The notes beneath the pieces were generated by a model. The model saw only the letters and a program-made list of their open reading frames with translations. It had not been told where the DNA came from and made no database searches. The position numbers were made by a program, and so were the translations under genes. A DNA stretch of 64,000 nt, taken from Rheinheimera soli (GTDB taxonomy: Bacteria > Pseudomonadota > Gammaproteobacteria > Enterobacterales > Alteromonadaceae). The stretch's first letter is position 1. Each line of letters opens with the position of its first letter. Of this stretch, positions 7,455 to 15,784 are shown in pieces. The stretch spans positions 1 to 64,000 of the forward strand of contig NZ_JAJOYU010000014.1 of the NCBI RefSeq assembly GCF_021290985.1, read 5' to 3'.

Positions 7455-9587
7455 ATGACTGGTATTCGCAATATGACGTATTTGGCCGTGTTTCTGGCGT
7501 TAAACCCTGTAGTGGCGCAAGCGAACAGTGCCACTGAAACTCAGGGTATTGAGCGGATAACAGTTACCGGTAGCCGTATAGTAGAAAGTCTGGACGAAGT
7601 TCCGGCCAGTATTACTCTGATAGATCAGCAAACTATCAATGAAAACCTGCAGGTGAGCTCTGAACTACAAAACCTGCTGTCACTTGCTGTGCCGGGTATG
7701 GCACCTGGTACTGGCAGTACTAGTAATTTTGGGCAGACTTTACGTGGTCGCAATGTATTGGTGATGATTGATGGAGTACCACAAGACACCCCTTTGCGTA
7801 ATGGCGGCCTCGGTATTCGTACTTTAGATCCGGCCAGTATTGAGCGTATTGAAGTGGTGAATGGTGCAACGTCAATTTGGGGGAATGGCGCTGCAGGGGG
7901 CGTGATTAACTACATCACGAAAAAGCCGGGTGAGGGCGCAGCCAATGTCATGCTGTCGCAATCAATCCGTAGCAGTCTGGTTAAAGCTGAAGATAGCATC
8001 GGTTATCGCAGCGTACTGTCGGTTAATGGAAATGCGGGCAAGCTGGGTTATGTGGCTAAGTTGTCGCAGGAGAAATACGGTGTGCAACGCGATGCCGACG
8101 GCGATATTCTTGGCCTGCAATATGGCTTGTCGGACAGTCGGCAGCGTGATGCTTTTGTGAAATTAGCCTACCAGCTTGATGACGAGCAGTCGCTGCAGTT
8201 CAGTTACAATTATTACGACTCGGATCAAGATGCGAAGTACCGTGATGTTGCTGGCAATATTGATTTGGGTGAGAAAACCTATGCTGTGCCGCTGACGGCA
8301 GGTGAGGTGGTGCAGGGGGCGCCGCAAGGGCCTGAAGGCAATTATAATCTGATGCTGAAATATCAGCATAATGAGCTATTTAGTAACACCGGTCTGGTTG
8401 TGGATGCTTACCGGCAGAAAATCGATAACGTGTTTTTCTGGTCAGCAACGCTGGCGAATCCAGAGCAGGAGTTTGACGGTGGCCAATCGGCCATCTTATC
8501 GGAAAAAGACGGCCTGCGCGCCGTACTGACCAGCGCCGTAATATTAGGTCAGGTTGATGCTACTTTCATCTATGGTGTCGATGTGCTGCAGGATGTCACA
8601 TCGCAACCCTTATTAGATGGTCGTATTTGGGTACCGGAAATGGATATGGGCTCCCATGGCTTATTTGTGCAAAGCAAGTGGGCGTTCGGTGATGACTGGA
8701 CATTAAAAGCCGGTGCGCGGCGCGAGTCGGTCAGCGTGAAGGTAGCTGACTATGACACCTTAAGGTTATGCCGCAATACTCAAACCTGCTCAACACCGAT
8801 GGCTGTCACTGGCGGAAAAATAGATTACGATGCAACCACATACAATCTGGGCTTACGTTATCGCTGGTCTGATGCCTTTTCACCTTATGTTAGTTACTCC
8901 GAGGGGTTTGAAGTACCCGACCTGGGTTTGTTGCTGCGCACTGCAACGGTAAATGATATCAGCTTGATCCAAAGCGAAGCGTCGGTGGTTAAAAATTATG
9001 AAGCTGGTTTTAGCAGCCAGGTTGATGCTTTGTACCTGAATGTTGCAGTTTATCGCAGCGAGTCTGAATTAGGCACTGGTAGCCAACTTGATAGTGCTAC
9101 TGGCATTTACCGGCCGGTGCGGGCACCTCAAAAAATCTGGGGTTATGAAGTATCTGGCGAGTATCGTTTGTCTGATGCGTGGCAATTAAGCGCTGCTTAT
9201 GGCTACGCTGAAGGTAAAGATACGAAAAACGATATTTACCTGGGTGCCCGCCAAATTAGTGCGCCAAAACTGACCAGCTCTGTGCGTTACCGCTCGAGCG
9301 CTGATTTGAGTTTTAGTATGTATTGGCTGCACGTATTTAACCGGGACCGTTTTAGCCCTAACGCTGATGGTTTTTACACAGGTGACCAAGGCCCGGTGAA
9401 GAGTTACGATGTGCTGAATTTGTCAGCGAGCTATCAGATAAACAATTGGCAACTGTTTGCAGGTATTGAGAATTTGCTGAATGAAGATTACTTCCCGGCC
9501 CGTTCGCAGTCGTTCAGGTACGGTACTGGTTACAGCGTTAAAGGATTAGGTGCAAACTTAAATATGGGTGTTAGTTACACGTTTTAA
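7455..9587 (+). CDS. TonB-dependent siderophore receptor, IutA-like
   Basis: Outer-membrane gated channel of about 710 residues. After a signal peptide comes a TonB-box-like stretch (IERITVTGSR), a plug domain (~35-165) with LRGRNVLVMIDGVPQ and IERIEVVNGATSIWGNGAAGGVINYITKK, and a 22-strand-type barrel ending in phenylalanine (GVSYTF). Barrel segments such as GGKIDYDATTYNLGLRYRW and YVSYSEGFEVPDLG resemble ferric-aerobactin receptor IutA, though the ligand cannot be fixed from sequence. An in-frame TTG at 7443 also exists; ATG 7455 with GGAAG 5 nt upstream and a following signal peptide is preferred. The upstream Fur box supports an iron role. No siderophore synthesis genes are nearby, so uptake of foreign siderophores is plausible. 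Confidence 0.85.
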   Translation: MTGIRNMTYLAVFLALNPVVAQANSATETQGIERITVTGSRIVESLDEVPASITLIDQQTINENLQVSSELQNLLSLAVPGMAPGTGSTSNFGQTLRGRNVLVMIDGVPQDTPLRNGGLGIRTLDPASIERIEVVNGATSIWGNGAAGGVINYITKKPGEGAANVMLSQSIRSSLVKAEDSIGYRSVLSVNGNAGKLGYVAKLSQEKYGVQRDADGDILGLQYGLSDSRQRDAFVKLAYQLDDEQSLQFSYNYYDSDQDAKYRDVAGNIDLGEKTYAVPLTAGEVVQGAPQGPEGNYNLMLKYQHNELFSNTGLVVDAYRQKIDNVFFWSATLANPEQEFDGGQSAILSEKDGLRAVLTSAVILGQVDATFIYGVDVLQDVTSQPLLDGRIWVPEMDMGSHGLFVQSKWAFGDDWTLKAGARRESVSVKVADYDTLRLCRNTQTCSTPMAVTGGKIDYDATTYNLGLRYRWSDAFSPYVSYSEGFEVPDLGLLLRTATVNDISLIQSEASVVKNYEAGFSSQVDALYLNVAVYRSESELGTGSQLDSATGIYRPVRAPQKIWGYEVSGEYRLSDAWQLSAAYGYAEGKDTKNDIYLGARQISAPKLTSSVRYRSSADLSFSMYWLHVFNRDRFSPNADGFYTGDQGPVKSYDVLNLSASYQINNWQLFAGIENLLNEDYFPARSQSFRYGTGYSVKGLGANLNMGVSYTF

Positions 9588-9864
9588 TAGTGAAAGATAA
9601 CATCACAATTTTAAGTCAAGTGACAAGGTGTATAGCGTTTTAGAGTCAGCTCTAAAACCATCTGATTGGAGAACCTACATTAGTCACAAACTTAATTACA
9701 CACTGACAGTCAGATCCAACACCGCACAGCGGTTTGGCTCTGACCCCAGTTTGCCAACTGCTGTCGGGTCTAGCTGATTGCAGGTTGTAGATGGGTTAGT
9801 GATTGATTTACTTTAAAACCCGCTCTTTGAGGCACCTAATGGCTATCAAGTGATTTTATGTGCT

Positions 9865-9999
9865 ATGAACAACGACGCCTTATCCACCTATAAACAGGAT
9901 GCTCACATCATTGAGCTAGGCGACAACCAGCTATTGCAACATGAGCATTATGCTCAACTTCGCGCTGAGTACGAGCAAGTCGTTTTAAGCAACAGCTAG
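9865..9999 (+). CDS. Possible small ORF (44 aa), unknown
   Basis: ATG to TAG encodes a hydrophilic, mostly helical peptide starting MNNDALSTYKQDAHIIELGD and containing HEHYAQLRAEYEQV. No strong ribosome binding site precedes it. A terminator-like hairpin starts 7 nt after the stop, which is the main reason to list it. The helical tail looks like the linker found before output domains of signalling proteins, so it could also be a gene fragment. Low confidence. Confidence 0.25.
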   Translation: MNNDALSTYKQDAHIIELGDNQLLQHEHYAQLRAEYEQVVLSNS

Positions 10000-10005
10000 A
10001 AGAAG

Positions 10006-10030
10006 AGGCTACTTTCGGGTAGCTTTTTCT
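10006..10030 (+). terminator. Rho-independent terminator
   Basis: Stem GCTAC (10008-10012) and GTAGC (10019-10023) around a 6-nt loop, followed directly by TTTTTCT. Short stem but correct layout on the plus strand. Confidence 0.5.
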
Positions 10031-10304
10031 AGAACCTTTAGCTACATCGTTTTTGGGCAAAAGTAAGTTTGAGCCGAATGTCTGAAAATGGCATCCTAGG
10101 TCTAAAGGCTTACGGGCAAACTGCCAGCAGTTTGTATAAAAATGGCCTTGTGGGCATACTTTATTGTCGTTGCACAAATGATTTGTTGCTGCAATCATTA
10201 CATAGTGGATAAAACTCGTTTGAAATTATAAAGTCTGTACACTAAACAGAAGATTTTTATACTTTCATTTGAAGCTGAGTGTCAGTCTCTCACGGAGATA
10301 ATTT

Positions 10305-11414
10305 ATGCTGAAGTACCCTGTTACTATTGAAGGCCTGAAAGGGGTCGGCAAGGTAGAGTTAGAGCTGCAACAAGACCAGCAGGTTTATGTGCTTATTGGC
10401 ATAAATGGTGTGGGTAAAACTAAGACATTGGAAGCGCTGTTTCAGGTACTGTTTTTTAGCCAAAAAAATATAGGACGTTACCCATTTTTGTCGTCTGAAG
10501 AATGGGCATTTCGTTCTTTTACCATGGATGACGACGTTCGCTTTTTGACTGACCCACAAAATGTTGCAGCCCATATGCTCAAAGGAAACTCGCTGGCTCA
10601 TAGTTGCCCAGTGGTGTTTTTAGCTTCCCAAAATCGAGGTTTTATCCAGCATAAAAGCAGCTCAGCAACCAGCATTGGTACTTTCGAGCAACGTCGTTCC
10701 AATTATCTGCAACAACAAGTTACAGGTATAAAAGATAACTTCACCAGTTTAAATATGAATATCGGTATAGAGGGCTGGTTTGTCACTATAGCTCAGTCTT
10801 CCCATCCCTATTTAAAGCAGGAAGATAATCGGAATATTGAAATTAAAGTACTGCTGGAACTGCTGCATAAAATTGACAACAGAATAGACCCGGAGTATCT
10901 ACAAATTAGCGGTGATAACAGAGTCTTCCTGAAAATTGACCAGCAAGCAAAAGAGTTGTCCCATTTAAGTACTGGTTTCGCCTCCATTTTGAAAATGCTG
11001 CAGGCTATTATTTCTGGTTATGGTTGTTTCACCAATGAAACCCGCTTACCGCAAGTGAAAGGCATAGTGCTGATTGATGAAATAGAAAGCCATCTGCATT
11101 TATCATGGCAAGCGAAAATTATTCCGCTACTAAAGCAGTTATTTCCCAATACGACTTTTTATGTCACGACGCATTCTCCTATAGTGTTATCTCAGCTAAA
11201 TGCCGGGGAAGCTTACCGACTGCAGCGCGAGGACGATGGCGTGGTCAGAACTAAGCCTATTGTTTCGCCTGCTACTGCATCTTTGATTGATGTTCTAAAA
11301 GATGCCTTTGATATTGATATCAACCGCATAAAGCTGGATGGCACTTCGCCTGAGTCTCAGAACGATGCCAAACAGCAGCTATTGAAGCTGATTAAAGGTA
11401 AAGGAAGCGAGTAA
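10305..11414 (+). CDS. AAA/ABC-type ATPase of the OLD/AAA_21 kind, paired with a PIN nuclease
   Basis: A 369-residue soluble ATPase. Walker A is GINGVGKT (residues 32-39), an ABC-signature-like LSTGFASIL lies near 225, Walker B is IVLIDEIESHLH (~252-263), and the H-switch is in YVTTHSPIVLSQL (~285-297). This order is that of single-domain AAA_21/AAA_15 ATPases related to OLD nucleases and to the ATPases of Septu and PARIS defence systems. No TOPRIM or HNH domain is fused. The gene has a ribosome site (CGGAGA before ATG) and its stop is 2 nt from the start of the PIN gene, so the two are surely co-expressed. A role as ATP-driven sensor or licence for the PIN nuclease is inferred, not known. 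Confidence 0.8.
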   Translation: MLKYPVTIEGLKGVGKVELELQQDQQVYVLIGINGVGKTKTLEALFQVLFFSQKNIGRYPFLSSEEWAFRSFTMDDDVRFLTDPQNVAAHMLKGNSLAHSCPVVFLASQNRGFIQHKSSSATSIGTFEQRRSNYLQQQVTGIKDNFTSLNMNIGIEGWFVTIAQSSHPYLKQEDNRNIEIKVLLELLHKIDNRIDPEYLQISGDNRVFLKIDQQAKELSHLSTGFASILKMLQAIISGYGCFTNETRLPQVKGIVLIDEIESHLHLSWQAKIIPLLKQLFPNTTFYVTTHSPIVLSQLNAGEAYRLQREDDGVVRTKPIVSPATASLIDVLKDAFDIDINRIKLDGTSPESQNDAKQQLLKLIKGKGSE

Positions 11415-11416
11415 GC

Positions 11417-11872
11417 ATGATTAATGTATTGCTGGACGCTAATCTACTTATTGCTGCATTGGATGACAGCGGAACAACTTCAAAACAATTGCGTCAAAGT
11501 GCTACTACTAAATTGGCAACCTTTCTGGAAGATCCAGATATCAAGCTTGTTATTACCCCTCTTATCCGATATGAAGTTTTGCGTGGCGTGAGTTGGAATG
11601 ACGCTGAGCGTTATAACAGCTTGAAGCAGGTATTGGATAATCTGACTGAGATTGATGTCGACCGTAAGGTATCTGAACTGGCAGCTAATTTGTTCCGGTT
11701 TGACCGCTTGATTAATGCTCAAGGGCAAAAGAACGTGGAAAAACGTAAGTTTGATGTTTTTCATTTGGCCTGCGCTAAATGCCATGGACTTGATTTAGCT
11801 TCTCAAGATACGGATATAGCGTCCTTGCAAAGCTTATTCGACAGCTATCAGCAGGCTGGCGGTATTGTTTGA
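11417..11872 (+). CDS. PIN-domain RNase (VapC-like fold) partner of the ATPase
   Basis: A 151-residue PIN protein with the acidic metal-binding residues in place: D7 in VLLDANLLI, E53 in RYEVLRG, D113 in KFDVFHLA and D131/D133 in SQDTDI. PIN domains of this size are usually single-strand RNA endonucleases, most often VapC toxins. No VapB-like antitoxin is next to it; its only partner is the upstream ATPase, whose stop codon lies 2 nt before this ATG, with AAGGAAG as ribosome site inside the ATPase end. That makes it different from a standard VapBC module. Function as an ATPase-controlled effector nuclease is inferred from context. Confidence 0.8.
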   Translation: MINVLLDANLLIAALDDSGTTSKQLRQSATTKLATFLEDPDIKLVITPLIRYEVLRGVSWNDAERYNSLKQVLDNLTEIDVDRKVSELAANLFRFDRLINAQGQKNVEKRKFDVFHLACAKCHGLDLASQDTDIASLQSLFDSYQQAGGIV

Positions 11873-12037
11873 TTTGAACATTTAGCAAATAGTCCCATCT
11901 TTTATACCCCCTTGTCTTGGCAAAATTTTTTGTTCATCCCACAAAGTTAGCCACACAGATCGGACCAATAGCTGTTTGACCTCACCTGCTTTTCAGGGCA
12001 GTGTAAAGATTGCATTGTTCTGAAGGAGAGAGTACGG

Positions 12038-12493
12038 ATGTTCAAATTAAAGTTAGGATTAGTGGCCGGATTGGCTGTGACTTGCCTGAGTATTGGTGCG
12101 GCAGAGCCGGATCAGCCGTCACAAATTATTCAGCAATCTGAAGCCAAAGCCGAGAAGGGCGATGGTTATGTGTTTTATAGTTATTTTGCCAAGCCTACTT
12201 TTGGCACCCAGGATGCACTGACTGGTGTGGCTGTGATTGAGCCAGGTAAAGAAATTCATCCGCCTCATATTCATGCCGAAGAGGAGTATCTGATGGTGAT
12301 TGAAGGCGAAGGTGTCTGGTCGCTGAAAGACAAAGATATTCCTGCTAAGGCTGGCGACATTTTATATGCAGCGCCTTGGGATTCGCATGGCATTCGCAAT
12401 ACAGGCAAAGTACCGCTGAAGTTTGTTGTGATGAAATGGCATAGCAAAGGGCTGCCAGTTCCTGTCGATCCAGCAGTAAAGGCTAAACCTTAA
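12038..12493 (+). CDS. Exported cupin-domain protein
   Basis: 151 residues with a signal peptide (cleavage near GAA-EP, ~22) and a single cupin_2 barrel. The first cupin motif carries the metal ligands PPHIHAEEEYLMVIEGEG (~77-94) and the second ends in APWDSHGIRN (~117-126), giving a typical 3-His/1-Glu site. Such small periplasmic cupins are dioxygenase-like, isomerase-like or merely binding proteins; substrate cannot be told. It stands alone, converging with the Fic gene, behind a good GGAGAG ribosome site. Confidence 0.7.
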   Translation: MFKLKLGLVAGLAVTCLSIGAAEPDQPSQIIQQSEAKAEKGDGYVFYSYFAKPTFGTQDALTGVAVIEPGKEIHPPHIHAEEEYLMVIEGEGVWSLKDKDIPAKAGDILYAAPWDSHGIRNTGKVPLKFVVMKWHSKGLPVPVDPAVKAKP

Positions 12494-12507
12494 CGCTGCA
12501 AGCTGAG

Positions 12508-12530
12508 CAGGCTAAAGTTGCTTTAGCCTG
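12508..12530. terminator. Convergent hairpin between cupin and Fic genes
   Basis: Perfect 10-bp inverted repeat, CAGGCTAAAG and CTTTAGCCTG, with a 3-nt centre. It overlaps the last codons of the minus-strand Fic gene. No clear T-run follows on either side, so it may act as a shared weak terminator. Confidence 0.45.
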
Positions 12531-13558
12531 TATTGCTGCAATCTGCTGTTGGGTTTATCCGGCAAGGTCATTTCTATCCATCCGGCCTGCAGCGCTGGCT
12601 TTAAATAGCGGGCGCTAAAAGACTTCCGATCTTTAAGTTGCAATAACTGCTGCAGCTGATCACGGCCTAATGGCCCTTGAGAGAGCAAAGCTAACAGCTG
12701 CCCGACTTGGGGGCTGACTTGCGGGTCGACTTGGGGGCTGACCTGGTAAAATGCACTGTCCTGACGCAGATGTTTATCGTTTTCCTGCAGGGTGTTATTG
12801 ATCATTGTCAGCATAAACTCAATAAAAGCGGCACAATCGCTTTGTTTAGTGCTGTGATTGATTGCCTGATAATACTGGCTTTGACTAGCATGGATCATAC
12901 TTTCCACAGGCAACTGCGCAAGTAATGGGAGCCAGCGACTCAGAATAAGCGTTTGCCACAAACGTCCCATTCGGCCGTTTCCATCACTGAATGGATGAAT
13001 AAACTCAAATTCGTAATGAAATACACAGCTGGCAATCAGTGGATGCTGTTCTGTCGTGCTGAGCCAACCCAATAAATCAGCCATTAATTGTGGCACTCTG
13101 TTTGCTGGTGGCGCCATATGAACAACCTGTGAGCCATTCATCACGCCGACATTGCCTTGCCGATACAAACCTGCATCGTCTACCAAGCCTGTCATCAATA
13201 GCTGATGCGCCGCCAATAAATGCTTTTCGTTGCATGGTATCCAGCGGTCGAATTGCTCATAAGCCAGCAGCGCATTGCGGGCTTCCTGTATTTCTTTGGG
13301 TGGAGCTATCACCCTTTTACCTTCAAGAATAGCGGTAATTTGTACTTCGCTTAAAGTATTGCCTTCAATGGCCAGTGAACCCTGAACAGTGCGGATACGG
13401 TTAATACGGCGCAGCTTTAACTGACGTTTTTCGTCCTGCACTGACAAGCGCCCCAATTGCTGGTTGATCTCTGCAATCAGCCGAATAATAGAGGGCGTAA
13501 TACTAAAAGGTGGCGTGTAGGCTTTGGCCATAAAGATACTGTGATCGCTGTAGTTCAA
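12512..13558 (-). CDS. Fic-domain protein (putative AMPylase), class II
   Basis: Transfers a nucleotide, usually AMP, to protein hydroxyls. The Fic active site HPFSDGNGRMGR is complete (H188). The N-terminal inhibitory motif S-x-x-x-E-G is SLAIEG (61-66), marking a class II, self-inhibited enzyme. The C-terminal ~65 residues look like a winged-helix domain (LGRDQLQQLLQL...), preceded by an odd linker in which the S-P-Q-V / D-P-Q-V unit repeats three times. The frame opens at a TTG (13558) with AAGG immediately before it; ATG 13531, beginning MAKAYTPPFSITPSII, is an equally likely start. Target unknown. It stands between a cupin gene and the TrxB-like/Rrf2 pair without obvious functional linkage. 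Confidence 0.85.
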   Translation of the reverse strand: MNYSDHSIFMAKAYTPPFSITPSIIRLIAEINQQLGRLSVQDEKRQLKLRRINRIRTVQGSLAIEGNTLSEVQITAILEGKRVIAPPKEIQEARNALLAYEQFDRWIPCNEKHLLAAHQLLMTGLVDDAGLYRQGNVGVMNGSQVVHMAPPANRVPQLMADLLGWLSTTEQHPLIASCVFHYEFEFIHPFSDGNGRMGRLWQTLILSRWLPLLAQLPVESMIHASQSQYYQAINHSTKQSDCAAFIEFMLTMINNTLQENDKHLRQDSAFYQVSPQVDPQVSPQVGQLLALLSQGPLGRDQLQQLLQLKDRKSFSARYLKPALQAGWIEMTLPDKPNSRLQQYRLKQL

Positions 13559-13625
13559 CCTTGTACTGCAGGGCAGCTTATCCCATTCTGGCTGGATCTA
13601 AAACAGTAGTGTTTATTGCTTATCT

Positions 13626-14519
13626 TCAGTGGCTGATAGTGCCAAAGAGCAGCGACTGATGAGTCATGGCTCCTGCCAGAGATCCATCTCCTATGGATAT
13701 AGCCACTGAACCTGCCATACGAGCGTTATCACCACAGGCAAATACGCCTGGTATTGTGGTTTCTTTGCTGGCACTGGTTTGAATAAAAGCGCCCAGCGGG
13801 CCTTGTTCAAACTGGCAGCCTAATTGCTCTGCTAATGGGCTGTTGACTCTGGTGGTAGGCTGGGTAAAAAGGCCTGCCATCTGCAGTGTCTTGCCAGTCG
13901 TTAGCTGCACATCTGCTTTGCCTGAAATCTGCAGCACTTTGCCTGATTCAATCACAACGCCCCGGTCATGTAGCTGTGCTTGTTGTTCTGTATCGGGCTC
14001 AAAACACTGATTGGTGAATAAAGTGGTTGGTCCCCAATCCGGCAGCATCAAAGCATGATGCAAAGCTAAAGGACTGGCAGCTAAAACCCCAATAGAGCCT
14101 TGCTCCAGCTCGTAGCCATGGCAATAAGGGCAATGAAAAATACTTTTGCCCCAGCGTTCTGCAAGGCCTCCAATGTCAGGAAGCTGATCCGTCACACCAG
14201 TAGCCAGTATCAAACGTTTGGCCTGATAACTTTGTTGTGCAGTATTCACCTGAAAACCAGTTGCTGTTTTGCTGGCGGCTGTAGCAGAAGCTTCAAGCCA
14301 TTGCACTGTCGGATAAGCCAAAAGCTGAGTTTTGGCGGTCGCGGCAATAGCCGCAGGGCTGTTACCGTCCTGAGTTAAAAACCCATGTGAGCTGTCAGCA
14401 AATCTGTTGCGTCTGCTGCCTGCGTCTATCACCAATACAGAGCGGCGGGCACGCACTAACTGCAAAGCTGCGGCCATACCGGCGTAGCTGCCGCCTATGA
14501 TAATTACATCAAAATTCAT
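13626..14519 (-). CDS. Thioredoxin-reductase-like FAD/NAD(P) oxidoreductase
   Basis: 297 residues, slightly shorter than TrxB. It has an FAD-binding IIIGGSYAGMAAAL (6-19), the redox pair C130-P-Y-C133 in the second nucleotide domain, ATG-type motif ILATGVT (~104-110) and the C-terminal FAD motif ACGDNARMAGSVAISIGDG. This is the family annotated as NAD(P)/FAD-dependent oxidoreductase that often sits beside Rrf2 or other small regulators. It starts 6 nt after the end of the Rrf2 gene, in the same direction, so it is the regulator's likely target and part of one operon. A role in redox or nitrosative stress is an inference from that pairing. Confidence 0.8.
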   Translation of the reverse strand: MNFDVIIIGGSYAGMAAALQLVRARRSVLVIDAGSRRNRFADSSHGFLTQDGNSPAAIAATAKTQLLAYPTVQWLEASATAASKTATGFQVNTAQQSYQAKRLILATGVTDQLPDIGGLAERWGKSIFHCPYCHGYELEQGSIGVLAASPLALHHALMLPDWGPTTLFTNQCFEPDTEQQAQLHDRGVVIESGKVLQISGKADVQLTTGKTLQMAGLFTQPTTRVNSPLAEQLGCQFEQGPLGAFIQTSASKETTIPGVFACGDNARMAGSVAISIGDGSLAGAMTHQSLLFGTISH

Positions 14520-14525
14520 ATCCGC

Positions 14526-15005
14526 TTACTCTTGTTTGCTTTGTTGTGCAGTTGCTGCTGAGTGTTCCAATGTCAGCAAATGCTGCTGATATCTGAGTTC
14601 AAAATCAGCCGCTATATCAGAGAGATTTACTGCATTGAATTTCTGCAGCAGTTGCCGCTCTGCTTCTGCAAAAGCTGAATCCAGCGACGCATTCACGGCC
14701 TGTTCGATAAGGCATTGTGGAGCTTCCTGCCGATACCCCTGAGCAAATAAGCGTGGAGCTCCAAGTGCCTGATACACATCCAGCAAGCTGATAGCGGCAA
14801 GAGGTTTTGCCATAGTCCAGCCGCCGCCATGGCCTTTGACTGAAACAACTAAACCAGCCTGACGTAAACCCGCCATCATACGGCGGATCACCACAGGATT
14901 CGTTTTCAGATAAAGCGCCAGTGTTTCAGAGGTCATTGCTTGGTTATGTTCAGCCAGATGCAGAATGACATGCAAAATGGATGAGAGTTTATTATCTGTT
15001 TTCAT
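14526..15005 (-). CDS. Rrf2-family transcription regulator
   Basis: From ATG 15005 the protein has ~159 residues: KTDNKLSSILHVILHLAEHN, then a winged helix with TSETLALYLKTNPVVIRRMM and the glycine-rich wing VKGHGGGW, then a dimer helix. Rrf2 proteins such as IscR and NsrR bind Fe-S clusters with three cysteines; here only one cysteine is seen (APQCLIEQ), so an Fe-S cluster of the NsrR type is doubtful and another redox signal is possible. The frame is open to 15086, but the family start matches 15005. That ATG lies inside one arm of a perfect palindrome, which suggests autoregulation. It heads an operon with the TrxB-like gene. Confidence 0.8.
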   Translation of the reverse strand: MKTDNKLSSILHVILHLAEHNQAMTSETLALYLKTNPVVIRRMMAGLRQAGLVVSVKGHGGGWTMAKPLAAISLLDVYQALGAPRLFAQGYRQEAPQCLIEQAVNASLDSAFAEAERQLLQKFNAVNLSDIAADFELRYQQHLLTLEHSAATAQQSKQE

Positions 15006-15025
15006 GTAACTCAAAATATTACATG
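15003..15025 (-). promoter_or_regulatory. Palindromic operator at the Rrf2 start codon
   Basis: CATGTAA (15003-15009) and TTACATG (15019-15025) form a perfect 7-bp inverted repeat with 9-bp AT-rich spacing, and the arm nearest the gene contains its ATG. Size and AT-rich centre resemble Rrf2-family (NsrR-type) sites. Binding by the regulator it overlaps is inferred. Confidence 0.6.
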
Positions 15026-15136
15026 ATGTGGCATTGAGCAAGCTGTTCTTCATAAAAGGCGATGAATGGCTTAAATGTGCTGACAAAAAGGCTATTGCAG
15101 AAGAGAGAGGGATAAATCCTGACTGAAGTAAAAAAC

Positions 15137-15160
15137 AAAGCCGGTCGAGTGACCGGCTTT
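15137..15160 (-). terminator. Rho-independent terminator of the BON gene
   Basis: Perfect 10-bp stem AAAGCCGGTC / GACCGGCTTT with a 4-nt loop, followed on the minus strand by TGTTTTTTAC. It lies 14 nt after the BON-gene stop. Confidence 0.85.
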
Positions 15161-15173
15161 GGCGATAAGGCTA

Positions 15174-15722
15174 TTAACCTTCTGACACTGTTAATTTATC
15201 TACTACCTTCACCACATCCTTGGTGTTTTTAGCTTTGGCGACGGCCAGATCTTTTTCAGCATCTGAATCCACCACGCCGCTGAGTGTGACCACACTGTTT
15301 GCAACATCCACATCAATGCTGGTACCACTGGTTTCTGGCTCAAATAACAGACTGGTTTTTACCACTGTCGCTATTTTTGCATCTTTCAGTGCGCTGGTCT
15401 GTTTTGGATCGGCATTGGTTTTGCCGTCTTGTTTCACCATCAGCTTGTTTTCTACTGAGGTAACGCCGTCCAGCCCTTCAATCAGCTCTGCAGCCAATGC
15501 TTTATCCACATCGCTTTCCACTTCACCTGTTAAGGTAACCACACCATTTTTGACATGGGTGTCGATGGTAAAAGAATTCAGGTTGCCATTCAGCAACAGA
15601 GTGGTTTCAGCTTTGCCGTCGATCCAGGCATCTTTCGCTGTATCTTTCCAGTCATTGGCCGCCATGGCCGATACTGAAGCAAGAGTTAAAGTCATCATCA
15701 CTGCTAATGTTGTGCGTTTCAT
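15174..15722 (-). CDS. Periplasmic protein with two BON domains (OsmY-like)
   Basis: About 182 residues from ATG 15722, which follows AAAGGAG at 9 nt; the frame is open to 15776 but the signal peptide KRTTLAVMMTLTLASVSAMA starts here. Two BON domains follow, each with the pattern of a short helix and G-V-V-T-L-[TS]-G-x-V strands (~55-110 and ~125-180). OsmY-type proteins are periplasmic, osmotic- or stationary-phase induced, and are thought to bind lipids or help folding of outer-membrane proteins. The stress theme fits the nearby DUF1328 and small lipoprotein genes, although they are not in one operon. Confidence 0.85.
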   Translation of the reverse strand: MKRTTLAVMMTLTLASVSAMAANDWKDTAKDAWIDGKAETTLLLNGNLNSFTIDTHVKNGVVTLTGEVESDVDKALAAELIEGLDGVTSVENKLMVKQDGKTNADPKQTSALKDAKIATVVKTSLLFEPETSGTSIDVDVANSVVTLSGVVDSDAEKDLAVAKAKNTKDVVKVVDKLTVSEG

Positions 15723-15784
15723 AAGGGTCGCTCCTTTGTTAGTGATACCCTGAAGGTGTTGCCAGTTTGATGCCAAAAATTAAG

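Larger units (their letters stand above)
9588..10304. other. 717-bp intergenic region with hairpins and one possible micro-ORF
   Basis: Just after the TonB receptor gene an 8-bp perfect inverted repeat (TTTTAGAG / CTCTAAAA, 9638-9657) could end its transcript, though no T-run follows. A possible 44-codon ORF lies at 9865-9999 with a terminator-like hairpin behind it. The last ~100 bp should hold the promoter of the ATPase-PIN operon; TATACT at 10258-10263 with TGTACA 16 bp upstream is a weak candidate. Nothing else was recognised. Confidence 0.5.

Noticed and set aside
9908-10198. Minus-strand 96-codon frame in the gap before the ATPase gene
   Set aside because: No ribosome site, odd composition, and it runs against a terminator-like hairpin on the other strand.
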